Source: Anabaena catenula FACHB-362 | GTDB taxonomy: Bacteria > Cyanobacteriota > Cyanobacteriia > Cyanobacteriales > Nostocaceae | Direction: 5' to 3' | DNA: 64,000 nt | Assembly: GCF_014698735.1 (NCBI RefSeq) | Contig: NZ_JACJTQ010000007.1 | Span: forward strand, 1 to 64,000 | In this document: positions 8,678-16,716 of the stretch, one piece after another | Layout of the letters: the number at the start of each line of letters is the position of its first letter | Position numbering within the stretch: the first letter of the stretch is position 1 | Notes under the pieces: generated by a model | Told to the model about the DNA's origin: nothing | Databases searched by the model: none | What the model saw: the letters and a program-made list of their open reading frames with translations, nothing else | Translations under genes and position numbers: made by a program

Positions 8678-9160
8678 ATGTCTGACATCAAAAAACTTGG
8701 TCAATCTTGGATATTTAATTGGTTTTTTGGCTTTAGTGAGATCCCTACAGATGAAGATTGTTGCATTTATATGAAATCAGTTTTATGTTGCGCGAAGGGA
8801 GATGGAGTTCTCTCAAGGGAAGAAAAAGATTGGGCTATTGGATTCTGTGCATCCTGGGGAGTAGCAGACTGGGTAATTGAAGAGCTAAAAGCATACGAAG
8901 CCGATGAAGACATAGAAGAGGTAATTGCTCGCTCTCCTCAAGTATCTATCGCACAAAGAGATTTACTTCTCACAGCAATTAGAGCTTCTGCTGCTGATGG
9001 AGAAATTCATGAACAGGAAAAGAAAAAAATTCTACAAATGGCTTCTATTATAGGGGTAAAAGGAGAGATAGTAGAGCAGTTAGAGCAACTGCACAAAGAA
9101 GAATTAGCATTACGGCAAAAGCGTATTAACCTCCTATATCCGGAGAAAAGCCCTTATTAA
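8678..9160 (+). CDS. TerB-like (tellurite-resistance B fold) domain protein
   Basis: A 160-residue protein with the two-part pattern of TerB-like helical domains: AKGDGVLSREEKDWAIGF in the first half and ASAADGEIHEQEKKKILQMA in the second, each an A-x-x-DG-x(3)-E element that contributes to the domain's acidic site. Such domains sit at the membrane-associated TerCB stress complex or act as stand-alone proteins; the role here is unknown. The ATG at 8678 is chosen because AAGGA lies about 8 bases upstream. A GTG at 8642 in the same frame lacks a binding site. It follows alaS by about 200 bp and has its own likely promoter. Confidence 0.75.
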   Translation: MSDIKKLGQSWIFNWFFGFSEIPTDEDCCIYMKSVLCCAKGDGVLSREEKDWAIGFCASWGVADWVIEELKAYEADEDIEEVIARSPQVSIAQRDLLLTAIRASAADGEIHEQEKKKILQMASIIGVKGEIVEQLEQLHKEELALRQKRINLLYPEKSPY

Positions 9161-9216
9161 TAACCTACAGGTAAGTAACTATATTCAACTCCAACGCTAA
9201 ACAATTCAAAATTTAC

Positions 9217-9408
9217 TTATCTGCTTCTTAAAAATTTAAGAAAATTTAGAAGTAATAACTTTGAATTAAAGCAAAGTGTATGGGGTGGCAATTTTGGGTG
9301 TTGTATAAATATGGCATCTGTCAATTCAAAGGTAGCGTCTTTAGCTCTACATAGATGTTTGTAGGCGGCTTGACGGAATTCTTCTAATCTGGCACGTTTC
9401 TCTGGCAC
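9217..9408 (-). pseudogene. N-terminal fragment of an IS4/IS701-like DDE transposase
   Basis: A minus-strand frame starting with GTG encodes KRARLEEFRQAAYKHLCRAK followed by DATFELTDA, an N-terminal signature I know from a large family of cyanobacterial IS701/IS4-type transposases. The match ends after about 32 residues (near 9313). The rest (IFIQHPKLPPHT...) is unrelated, and the DDE catalytic core is absent. It is a scar of an insertion sequence between the TerB-like gene and a plus-strand terminator. Confidence 0.65.
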
Positions 9409-9458
9409 GTTTCATATTGGCGAGTCAGAGTTAGCCCGGATTTCTCTCAGTTTCTGTC

Positions 9459-9495
9459 AAAAGGGAGACTGTATTCAATCAGACTCCTTTTTTTT
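9459..9495 (+). terminator. Rho-independent terminator
   Basis: A 13-base stem (9459-9471 paired with 9480-9492, two mismatches) with an 8-base loop, followed by a run of T residues to 9495. It may originally have served the TerB-like gene, now separated from it by the transposase fragment. Confidence 0.65.
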
Positions 9496-9888
9496 CTTGA
9501 ATATAACCAATTTAGTCTAAACTCCAGTCAATTATTCTTTCATAAATCTACCGCCAATTCATGCAAATTTTTATTAATTAACAAATTTTTAAAATATATC
9601 CCCAGCTTTTTTAATAAGTCAGGGATATAAAAATACATATTGAAAAGTAAGTAAAAATCAAGATTTCTGCTCAGGAGGACGATTTTGCAAAATATCAAGA
9701 ATGCGCCGATTTTCAGTTTGTAAACCCCGCACATCCATAGCTTAAATCTAGCATCTATTTCCTGCCAAATATTATTAGCAGATATTTATGATAAAGTAGA
9801 TTTTAACGCAGAAGAATAATCAAAAATTAAACTCATCTTTCTCTCTGCGCCTCTGCGTGAGATAATCATAATCAAAGGAGTCAAAAAA
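9496..9888. other. Intergenic stretch with a repeat and a possible tiny reading frame
   Basis: About 390 bp. On the minus strand 9658-9738 could encode a 26-residue peptide (MDVRGLQTENRRILDILQNR then PPEQKS), preceded by no clear binding site; it may be the remnant of a larger gene. Near 9840-9865 is the dispersed cyanobacterial repeat CTCTGCGCCTCTGCGTGAG, which recurs in other gaps of this window (32150 and 40480). I find nothing else. Confidence 0.35.
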
Positions 9889-10149
9889 ATGGGACGCATC
9901 AACCCTTACACCCTACAAATGCAAATTACCCAAATGTTTGCCCAAGGACAATCATTTTTTGCTTTAACAAAAGTCCAAGATTGGTTAAGAGAACATAATC
10001 AAAACCCCCTAGAGTATGAGATAGTTTTTCATCAAAAACCCGCACCTCCAGGTTCTAAAGAAGTGATGGTAATAGAAATAGAACTCAAACGCAAAGATGG
10101 ACAACCTGTAGATTCTTGGTTACAAGAACAAGCCAACCTTCATGCTTAA
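9889..10149 (+). CDS. Conserved hypothetical 86-residue cyanobacterial protein
   Basis: A small soluble protein that I cannot assign to a function. A helix near the N-terminus (LQMQITQMFAQGQSFFALTK) is followed by a tryptophan segment (VQDWLREHNQNP), then two strands (YEIVFHQKPA and EVMVIEIELKRKDG) and a short tail. A strong ribosome binding site AAAGGAG lies about 8 bases before the ATG, which supports expression. It is monocistronic and converges with a small minus-strand frame across a palindromic terminator-like sequence at 10225. Confidence 0.65.
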   Translation: MGRINPYTLQMQITQMFAQGQSFFALTKVQDWLREHNQNPLEYEIVFHQKPAPPGSKEVMVIEIELKRKDGQPVDSWLQEQANLHA

Positions 10150-10224
10150 GATTACCAAAAATAAATATATACTAACTTTAGTATAGTGAAAAAATAGCAA
10201 TTCATTGCCCCTTTGCCAACAAAG

Positions 10225-10247
10225 AAGGAAAGAAAATTTCTTTCCTT
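10225..10247. terminator. Palindromic hairpin between convergent small genes
   Basis: Perfect inverted repeat AAGGAAAGAAA / TTTCTTTCCTT separated by one base (10225-10247). It lies between the end of the plus gene at 9889-10149 and the end of the minus frame at 10269-10445, where a bidirectional terminator would be expected. It is not followed by a long T run. Confidence 0.45.
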
Positions 10248-10268
10248 GTCGCTGTTGCAGAAGCTTTG

Positions 10269-10445
10269 CTAATTTGCTGCTAGGTGATTAGCCACTTCTT
10301 CTAATGTTTTAACCAAGTGTTCTAAAGTATAGATATGTTGAACTTGTTGGCTAGAATTATTGGTATTGGTAGAAACTTGAGTTGATTCTTTAGTCAAATT
10401 ACGATTGCTTTGCATTTCTTTTAATCCCTGAGTAGCTAACATCAT
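10269..10445 (-). CDS. Possible small protein of 58 residues
   Basis: A minus-strand frame starts with ATG-ATG at 10440-10445, preceded by an AGGA binding site about 6 bases upstream, and ends at 10269. The product is polar: a Gln/Ser/Thr/Asn-rich first half (ESTQVSTNTNNSSQQ) and an amphipathic helix at the end (HIYTLEHLVKTLEEVANHLAAN). It has no signal peptide or membrane segment. The pattern of a low-complexity linker plus a coiled helix is protein-like, but I do not recognise the family. It could also be the surviving end of a longer gene. Confidence 0.45.
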   Translation of the reverse strand: MMLATQGLKEMQSNRNLTKESTQVSTNTNNSSQQVQHIYTLEHLVKTLEEVANHLAAN

Positions 10446-10817
10446 TTATTCCTGGTTACTAATATATAGCTTATCCTGATAAAAATACTTAAGTACTGAG
10501 ATTTTTCATGTACTCTTTAAAATGTAAACAAAGTTCTTCATTCTTGCTTGACATCAGGTTGATATTAATTCATTAGTACTAAAGTTTCTAGAATTTATGA
10601 TTGAGAGTCTAAAAAAATAAAAGATATATACCTAGACAATAGCGTATATATACTTATAATAGTTAGTTTTGGATAAATAAAAGTACTACTAATATTAGGT
10701 TTGCTTAATTACTTATAGCCATTTTCAATTCAGTAAAGTATGGGTATTAAGACATACTTAGTATCGTGTCCGGTTGACTACTTATCATTAGGGAACCGCG
10801 TGGGGACGCGTCAGCCC
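10446..10817. other. AT-rich intergenic stretch with no recognised gene
   Basis: About 370 bp upstream of the small minus-strand frame and before the MITE. No coding frame, tRNA or clear hairpin was found. It may contain the promoter of the small gene at 10269-10445. Confidence 0.35.
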
Positions 10818-11044
<227 letters not shown>

Positions 11045-11157
11045 CAAGTCTTTAAGCGAACACGACATAAAGCACCTGAAAAAGGAGGAGATTTTCAGTA
11101 ACTGCCACTAGTATATGCACTTAGTTAACTTTGGCTATTGTTAACTTACATAAGCCA

Positions 11158-12516
11158 TTACCGCTGATTTAGTAACATCTTTACCCCATATTTAGGACGC
11201 AGTGTAAAAGCTGTCCAAGGTACAATTTCTTGATTTGGGACTAGTGTTAATTTAAATTGCTGGGCGATAGTTGCTAACAATAATACAGCTTCCATTTTCG
11301 CAAAAGATTGACCAATACAAACCCTAGGACCACCACTAAAGGGAAAATACGCAAAAGTTGGTATTTTTTTGACAAAATCATTTGCCCATCTATCAGGATT
11401 GAAAACTTCTGGTTGTTCAAAATACCTTGAATCACGGTGCATTACCCATGGACTGATAACAACTCCATCACCAGTACGTATAGGATACCCAGCAATTTCA
11501 CAGTCTTGCAAAGCTTGGCGACTCATAGCCCAAACAGGTGGGTATAATCGCATTACTTCCATAATTACCCTTTCTGTGTAAATTAACTTGGGTAAATCAG
11601 CAAACGTTGGTGTTCTTCCAGCTAAAACAGTCTGTAATTCTGTTAATAACTTTTGCTCAACTTCGGGATGTTGAGATAATAAATACCAAGTCCAAGACAA
11701 TGCTAAAGCAGTAGTTTCATGACCTGCAATTAATAAGGTTATCAATTCATCTCGGATTTGTTTATCACTCATGCGAGTTCCATCTTCATCTTGAATATGT
11801 AACAGCATGGATAGCAAATCATGGGCAGTTTCACCACTTTCTCTTTTTTCTTGAATGATGCGATAAATCAATTGATCAAACTGTTGTACTGCCTTTTTAA
11901 ATCGCAAGTTTAGAGGAATAGGAAGCCACTCAGGAGTTAAATATAACAACATATTACTGTTGCGGGCTTCAAAATATTCTATGCTGATCTGCATAGCCTT
12001 TTCTACCTGTGTTACATCCTCTAACAATTCAGTTCCAAATAAAGTTTTGGCAACAATTTCTAAAGTGAGGTGCATCATGTCTTCATGAACATCTCGAATT
12101 TCGTCCTCATGCCAATTTTTTAACAACCGCTTGGTGTAATCAACCATGACTTCACCATAGGCAAAAATCTGTTCTCGGTGGAAAGCTGGTTGCATTAATC
12201 GTCTTTGACGTTGCCAAAATTCTCCGTCACTTACTAATAGTCCATTCCCCCAAATTTTCCGCAAAATGTGAAAAGTTTGATGTTTGGTAAATAGACTATT
12301 CTTTTTAACCAGCAATTCTTCAATATAATCGGGGTGATTAAGTTGATAAAATGACAATGTCGGACCTTTCCAATGGACAATATCACCATATTCTTGAGCC
12401 GAACGACTCATAAACCCAATGGGGTCTGCTGCATATTCTGGTAAGATACCCAATAAAGGATGAGTTTTTGGTCCTGGTGGATAATTTGCTTTCTTCTTTG
12501 GAGATACTGTAACCAT
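11158..12516 (-). CDS. Cytochrome P450
   Basis: A 452-residue haem monooxygenase. The haem-binding loop FSGGPRVCIG places the axial thiolate at Cys400. The I-helix oxygen-activation motif AGHETT and the ExxR motif (EVMR, before LYPPVW) are both present. The N-terminus PPGPKTHPLLGILPEYAADP is the proline-rich hinge, with no membrane anchor, so the enzyme is likely soluble. Overall it resembles cyanobacterial P450s that act on fatty acids or isoprenoids (CYP110/CYP120-like), but I cannot assign the subfamily or substrate. A GGGAG binding site precedes the ATG. No ferredoxin or reductase gene is adjacent. It lies 65 bp downstream of the PLP enzyme gene on the same strand and could be co-transcribed with it. 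Confidence 0.95.
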   Translation of the reverse strand: MVTVSPKKKANYPPGPKTHPLLGILPEYAADPIGFMSRSAQEYGDIVHWKGPTLSFYQLNHPDYIEELLVKKNSLFTKHQTFHILRKIWGNGLLVSDGEFWQRQRRLMQPAFHREQIFAYGEVMVDYTKRLLKNWHEDEIRDVHEDMMHLTLEIVAKTLFGTELLEDVTQVEKAMQISIEYFEARNSNMLLYLTPEWLPIPLNLRFKKAVQQFDQLIYRIIQEKRESGETAHDLLSMLLHIQDEDGTRMSDKQIRDELITLLIAGHETTALALSWTWYLLSQHPEVEQKLLTELQTVLAGRTPTFADLPKLIYTERVIMEVMRLYPPVWAMSRQALQDCEIAGYPIRTGDGVVISPWVMHRDSRYFEQPEVFNPDRWANDFVKKIPTFAYFPFSGGPRVCIGQSFAKMEAVLLLATIAQQFKLTLVPNQEIVPWTAFTLRPKYGVKMLLNQR

Positions 12517-12581
12517 GAATATTTCTCCCTACTAATTTTAAAAAAATCGATATTTATAGTTATCAGACAGGATATTTCTAA

Positions 12582-13517
12582 TTACGGAAAATTAGTGAGA
12601 TCTAAATATTTTCTTAATCCGAAATTACCCTGTAACCCGCCGGTATGTACTAAAAGCAAAGATTCCGATTCAAAAAAACCTTGTTTGATTAAATCTATGA
12701 TTCCATAAAACATTTTTCCCGTGTATATATAATCTAGCGGTATGTTGTGTTCTTGCTGGAAATTATGACAAAATAGCTTTAATTCATCTTTTACTTTAGC
12801 ATAACCACTAAAATGGTAATTACACACCAGTTCCCAAGGTGCAGGAGAATTTACTGGTGCAGGTAATCCAGAATTAATATAATTTGTTAATAGGTTATTG
12901 ATATCTTCTTTGAGAAACTCACCACCTTTTAATACAGGAAAACCAATCACTTTTTGTTGTTGATTTAATGATAGTGTCATACCTGCCAGTGTTGTTCCTG
13001 TACCGCAAGCTAAACAGATAGTGTTAAATTCTTTAACCGTTTGTAATATCTCTATACAACCATGTACACCATTCAAGTTACAACCACCTTCAGGAATAAT
13101 AAATACTTCCCCAAACCTTCGTTGTAAATTCTCCTGAAATTCCGCTGTATTCTTTTGTTTGTAGGTTTGACGATCAATATATACTAATTGCATTCCCTGT
13201 GCTAATGCAAATTGTAAAGTATGATTTAGAGGTCTATTTTCTTGTCCACGAATTACCCCAATAGTGCGGAAACCAAATATTTTACCTGCGGCTGCGGTAG
13301 CATAAATATGGTTAGAATAAGCACCACCAAAGGTAAGGATGGTTGAGATATTTTTCTCTTTAGCTTCCGCCAAGTTATACTTCAACTTAAACCATTTATT
13401 ACCGTTAACTTCGGGATGCATGAGATCAAGACGTAAAATAGATAACTTAACACCTACATTAGCCGCTATTTCACTATTAATTTTTTGAATAGGTGGAGGC
13501 AAAAAAATTGACGACAT
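12582..13517 (-). CDS. PLP-dependent deaminase/desulfhydrase of the ACC deaminase/D-cysteine desulfhydrase family
   Basis: A 311-residue fold-type II PLP enzyme. The Schiff-base lysine is Lys41 in the NGNKWFKLKYNL motif; the family usually has GNK-x-RK. The segment LTFGGAYSNHIYATAAAG binds the substrate carboxylate and ACGTGTTLAG binds the PLP phosphate. Members deaminate 1-aminocyclopropane-1-carboxylate or release H2S from D-cysteine. Bacteria that lack ethylene-related metabolism usually have the latter activity, so D-cysteine desulfhydrase is more likely, but the sequence does not decide it. The gene is divergent from the gene at 13587 (69 bp apart) and precedes the P450 gene. Confidence 0.85.
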   Translation of the reverse strand: MSSIFLPPPIQKINSEIAANVGVKLSILRLDLMHPEVNGNKWFKLKYNLAEAKEKNISTILTFGGAYSNHIYATAAAGKIFGFRTIGVIRGQENRPLNHTLQFALAQGMQLVYIDRQTYKQKNTAEFQENLQRRFGEVFIIPEGGCNLNGVHGCIEILQTVKEFNTICLACGTGTTLAGMTLSLNQQQKVIGFPVLKGGEFLKEDINNLLTNYINSGLPAPVNSPAPWELVCNYHFSGYAKVKDELKLFCHNFQQEHNIPLDYIYTGKMFYGIIDLIKQGFFESESLLLVHTGGLQGNFGLRKYLDLTNFP

Positions 13518-13586
13518 ATCAAGTTAAAGTTAAAATTTAATGGAATTGAATAAAATCAAAAAATTGCCAAAACTATCATATCGGTT

Positions 13587-14153
13587 ATGTCTAAAGTTTT
13601 TAACTGTATTACAGAAGAACTGCAAAACTTTATTGCAGCCCAACACCTGTTTTTTGTAGGTTCTGCACCTTTGAGTTCTACTGGTCATGTTAACCTTTCT
13701 CCCAAAGGTTTAGAAAGCTTTCGCATCCTTTCACCTAACCGAGTTGGTTATTTGGATGTAACAGGTAGTGGTAATGAAACATCCGCTCATTTGCAGGAAA
13801 ATGGACGCATAACCTTTATGTTTTGCGCTTTTCAAGAACCTGCTTCTATTCTCCGTCTTTATGGTCATGGAAAAACAATTTTACCAGATTCTTCTGACTG
13901 GAATACTCTCTATGCTTTGTTTCCTCCTATACCCGGAAATCGACAAATTATTGTTGCAGATATTGAACGTGTACAAACTTCCTGTGGTTTTGGTGTGCCG
14001 CTGTATGAATATCAAGGACAAAGGTCAACTTTAGTCAATTGGGCTAGTAAAAAAGGGGAAGAGGGAATTAGAGAATATCAACAGCAGAAAAATATTATGA
14101 GTATCGATGGTTTATCAACGCCATTGAGTAAAATGCAGAAGTTGGTTGATTAA
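13587..14153 (+). CDS. Pyridoxamine 5'-phosphate oxidase-like (flavin split-barrel) protein
   Basis: A 188-residue protein of the PNPOx-like FMN-binding split-barrel family. The N-terminal part shows FFVGSAPLSSTGHVNLSPKG, typical of the group, followed by ILSPNRVGYLDVTGSGNETSAHLQ and RITFMFCAFQEPASILRLYG. Members bind FMN, F420 or haem and many have no known substrate; this subgroup is usually annotated only by fold. The C-terminal part (VQTSCGFGVPLYEYQGQR, then a charged helix) is shared by a cyanobacterial and bacterial subset. It starts 69 bp from the divergent PLP enzyme, so a shared regulatory region is possible. Confidence 0.8.
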   Translation: MSKVFNCITEELQNFIAAQHLFFVGSAPLSSTGHVNLSPKGLESFRILSPNRVGYLDVTGSGNETSAHLQENGRITFMFCAFQEPASILRLYGHGKTILPDSSDWNTLYALFPPIPGNRQIIVADIERVQTSCGFGVPLYEYQGQRSTLVNWASKKGEEGIREYQQQKNIMSIDGLSTPLSKMQKLVD

Positions 14154-14230
14154 TCAAATATGATTTTGCTTCAAAAACTGCATTTTAAAACTGTGCAAAT
14201 GGTAAATCAGTCGGAAACATCTCATAAAAT

Positions 14231-14356
14231 TATAGGAATAATATTTGATTTTTGAAATATACACCATTGCAGCGGTGGGCAATGCCCACCCTACGAGACT
14301 TAAAATTTTATGGCTACGCCACGCAAGCTATCAGATATCATTTATGATTCCTATAG
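14231..14356. mobile_element. MITE-like element with TATAGGAAT ends
   Basis: The left end TATAGGAATAATATTTGA and the right end ATGATTCCTATAG form imperfect terminal inverted repeats. The interior has a hairpin of GGTGGGCAATGCCCACC and the dispersed segment ATGGCTACGCCACGCAAGCTA. The same structure in the opposite orientation occurs at 38190-38358, and a shorter relative at 54554-54590. There is no coding capacity. Confidence 0.65.
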
Positions 14357-14378
14357 ATTTTAGTGAATTGTGAAATAG

Positions 14379-15032
14379 CTAAAACTCGAACTTGGAGATT
14401 ACTTCTGTCTCACTTTTGGCTGCTGTGATCCATTCTTGTATTGCAGGTAATGATAAAATAGCTTCTACATAATCCCTGGAAACTGGATCTATCTGTACAT
14501 CATAGGTGACAAATCTCAATGCAATAGGAGCAAACATGGCATCAGCAATAGTAAAATTACCAAACAAAAAATCACCACCCACGCTAAATTTTTGCCGACA
14601 TTCTTGCCAAATATCGGTGATGCGATCAATGTCTTGTTGAACACCTGAAACTAAACCTTTACCAGGGTATTTAGTACGGCAGTTCATCGACATATTTTGA
14701 CGCAAAGTTTGAAAACCAGAGTGCATTTCTGCACTGATAGAACGAGCTAATGTTCTGGTGGATTTATCCTCTGGCCAGCAGTGTAAATGGGGAAATGTTT
14801 CCGCTAGATATTCACAAATAGCTAAAGAATCCCATACCGTTTCATTATCGTGTAACAACACTGGTACTTTTCCAGATGGAGAATATTGCTGAAGTTGTGA
14901 TAATGAGTCTGGAGTATAGAGAGGAATACGAATTTCTTGAAATGGCAAATTAAAGTGCTTCATCACCAGCCAAGGACGAAGTGACCAAGATGAATAATTT
15001 TTATTACCAATTACTAAAGTTAGTTGCGTCAT
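14379..15032 (-). CDS. Glutathione S-transferase family protein
   Basis: A 217-residue protein of the GST fold. The thioredoxin-like domain starts with LTLVIGNKNYSSWSLRPWLV, in which the serine after NYSSWS is the likely glutathione-activating residue. The glutathione-binding SGKVPVLLHDNETVWDSLAI (cis-Pro and SxAI) follows at about residues 50-70. The C-terminal all-helical domain spans roughly 85-217. Members of this clade conjugate or reduce electrophiles; the physiological substrate is unknown. The start at 15032 (MTQLTL) is preferred because the fold begins there. An upstream start at 15146 would add 38 residues with no homology. Confidence 0.85.
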   Translation of the reverse strand: MTQLTLVIGNKNYSSWSLRPWLVMKHFNLPFQEIRIPLYTPDSLSQLQQYSPSGKVPVLLHDNETVWDSLAICEYLAETFPHLHCWPEDKSTRTLARSISAEMHSGFQTLRQNMSMNCRTKYPGKGLVSGVQQDIDRITDIWQECRQKFSVGGDFLFGNFTIADAMFAPIALRFVTYDVQIDPVSRDYVEAILSLPAIQEWITAAKSETEVISKFEF

Positions 15033-15158
15033 ATCACTAGATTCCATAGAATGATTTGATTGATATAAATTGTATATTATATTGATACAAGTTGCACATT
15101 TAACAATTTGATTAATATTAAAATTCTTGCTGTAAATTAAATTCATTCAGAATAAGCC

Positions 15159-15587
15159 ATGAATTATAAAGTCGTTAACCAGTTAACTGAAACCCAAGTT
15201 TATGAACTTGTAGAATTATACAAAAATGAATTCTGGAGCAAAAATCGTAAATACCAGGGTGTTGTCAAGATGCTAAAGGCATCAGATATAATAATTGCTT
15301 TGGTAGGTGATAACGAAGAATTAATTGGTTTTTGTCGCGTCCTAACAGATTTTGTTTATCGAGGAACTCTTTATGACGTAATTATTAAACCTAACTATAG
15401 AGAAATGGGTTTTGGTGCTAAATTGTTAGATGAAGTTATTAATCATCCTCAGTTGCAAGAAGTGGAAAATATGGCTCTTTACTGTTTAGCAGAAATGATT
15501 CCCTTTTATGAGCGTTGGGGTTTTACATATGATGTAAATGGCATTAAATTAATGCACCGTCATTATCAGTTATCGGAGGAATACTAA
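15159..15587 (+). CDS. GNAT family N-acetyltransferase
   Basis: A 142-residue acetyl-CoA-dependent acyltransferase. The GNAT core is visible as IIALVGDNEELIGFCRVLTD (strands 2-4), then YDVIIKPNYREMGFGAKLLD, whose R-x-x-G-x-G/A loop (REMGFGA) binds the pyrophosphate of acetyl-CoA, and a closing ALYCLAEMIPFYERWGF that matches the typical FYe-rhGF signature. The substrate is unknown. It is the first gene of a tight cluster: its stop is 1 bp before the cupin gene. Confidence 0.9.
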   Translation: MNYKVVNQLTETQVYELVELYKNEFWSKNRKYQGVVKMLKASDIIIALVGDNEELIGFCRVLTDFVYRGTLYDVIIKPNYREMGFGAKLLDEVINHPQLQEVENMALYCLAEMIPFYERWGFTYDVNGIKLMHRHYQLSEEY

Positions 15588-15588
15588 A

Positions 15589-16053
15589 ATGATTATTAAT
15601 CCAGATAATGTACCTCGTCGAACAACTTCTGTTTATCCAGTTGTATTTAAATCTCGAATTGCAGGACGAGTCAAACAAGCTTTAGGAAACGCGGCGGGAC
15701 TGAAAAATTTTGGTGTTAACTTAGTCACTCTGACTCCAGGAAGCTGTTCAGCATTGAGACATTGGCATACTCAGCAAGATGAGTTTATTTATATTATTCA
15801 AGGGGAAATAACTTTAATTACTAATGCAGGTGAGCAAATTCTCACACCGGGAATGATGGCAGGTTTCCCAGCAGGAGAAGCAAATGGACATCAACTTTTG
15901 AATAAATCTCAAGCAATGGCAATTTATTTGGAAGTTGGAGATAGAAGCCCTGGAGAAGAAGTGTACTATCCAGATGATGATTTAATTGCTAAATCCAGTG
16001 ATGATGGGGGATGGATTTTCACACATAAAAATGGTGATTTGTATGAAATTTAA
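15589..16053 (+). CDS. Cupin-domain protein
   Basis: A 154-residue single-domain cupin. The first metal-binding motif is RHWHTQQDEFIYIIQGE (H-x-H with a following E), and the second motif is FPAGEANGHQLLN. Together they give the usual His-His-Glu-His set for a divalent metal. Function ranges from dioxygenase and isomerase to sugar binding and cannot be fixed from the sequence. The ribosome binding site GGAGGA at 15575-15580 lies inside the end of the preceding GNAT gene, so the pair is translated from one message. Confidence 0.88.
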   Translation: MIINPDNVPRRTTSVYPVVFKSRIAGRVKQALGNAAGLKNFGVNLVTLTPGSCSALRHWHTQQDEFIYIIQGEITLITNAGEQILTPGMMAGFPAGEANGHQLLNKSQAMAIYLEVGDRSPGEEVYYPDDDLIAKSSDDGGWIFTHKNGDLYEI

Positions 16054-16074
16054 ACCTAAACCTAAACCTAAGTC

Positions 16075-16548
16075 ATGAAAATTTGCATTATGTCTATCAA
16101 TGGTATTAAAGATATATACAACTTTCTGCAAATATCCAATTTAATTGCTACTTCTGGACAACCGACAATAGAACAATTTACAGCAATTAAACAAGCCGGA
16201 TATCAATTAATTATCAATTTAGCACTGCCAACATCACCTAATGCTTTACCTGATGAAGAAGAAATTGTGGAAGATCAAGGTATGAAATATATAAACATTC
16301 CTGTAGTTTGGGAAAATCCCACTATTGAGAATGTGACAGAGTTTTTTAGCATTATGGAAGCGAATGCTAATCAAAAAATATTTGTCCACTGTATTGCTAA
16401 TAAAAGAGTTTCTGCTTTTATGTATCTTTATCATCGGTTATGTAAAGGTAGTAGCGATGCAGAAGCAAAAATAGCTTTACATCAAGTTTGGCTTCCAAAT
16501 CAAATTTGGCATGATTTCATAAAACAAGTTATGGAAAATTATAAATAA
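16075..16548 (+). CDS. Dual-specificity-like protein phosphatase (DUF442/BLH-type)
   Basis: A 157-residue protein of the tyrosine phosphatase superfamily. The active-site loop is VHCIANKRVSAF, with the nucleophile Cys and the phosphate-binding Arg four residues later (C-x4-R, as in the bacterial BLH/DUF442 clade, not C-x5-R). The N-terminal segment IATSGQPTIEQFTAIKQAGY is typical of the same clade. The substrate is unknown. It follows the cupin gene by 21 bp, with a short AAACCT tandem repeat in between. ATG at 16075 is used; 16090 (MSING) is an alternative that better fits the length of relatives. Confidence 0.8.
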   Translation: MKICIMSINGIKDIYNFLQISNLIATSGQPTIEQFTAIKQAGYQLIINLALPTSPNALPDEEEIVEDQGMKYINIPVVWENPTIENVTEFFSIMEANANQKIFVHCIANKRVSAFMYLYHRLCKGSSDAEAKIALHQVWLPNQIWHDFIKQVMENYK

Positions 16549-16716
16549 TCAATTTGTGTGGATAGATCAATAAGAAGTAATTTTGGCAGCCGTTATAAAA
16601 ATTTTAAACAAAGTTGAAAAAGCTGATTATTAACTATAATAACCTGAATATTATTGACCAAAACTTGTCACTAATTACTTTTTTGTTCGTGTCCTTTGCA
16701 GTTTAATACTTCTAGT

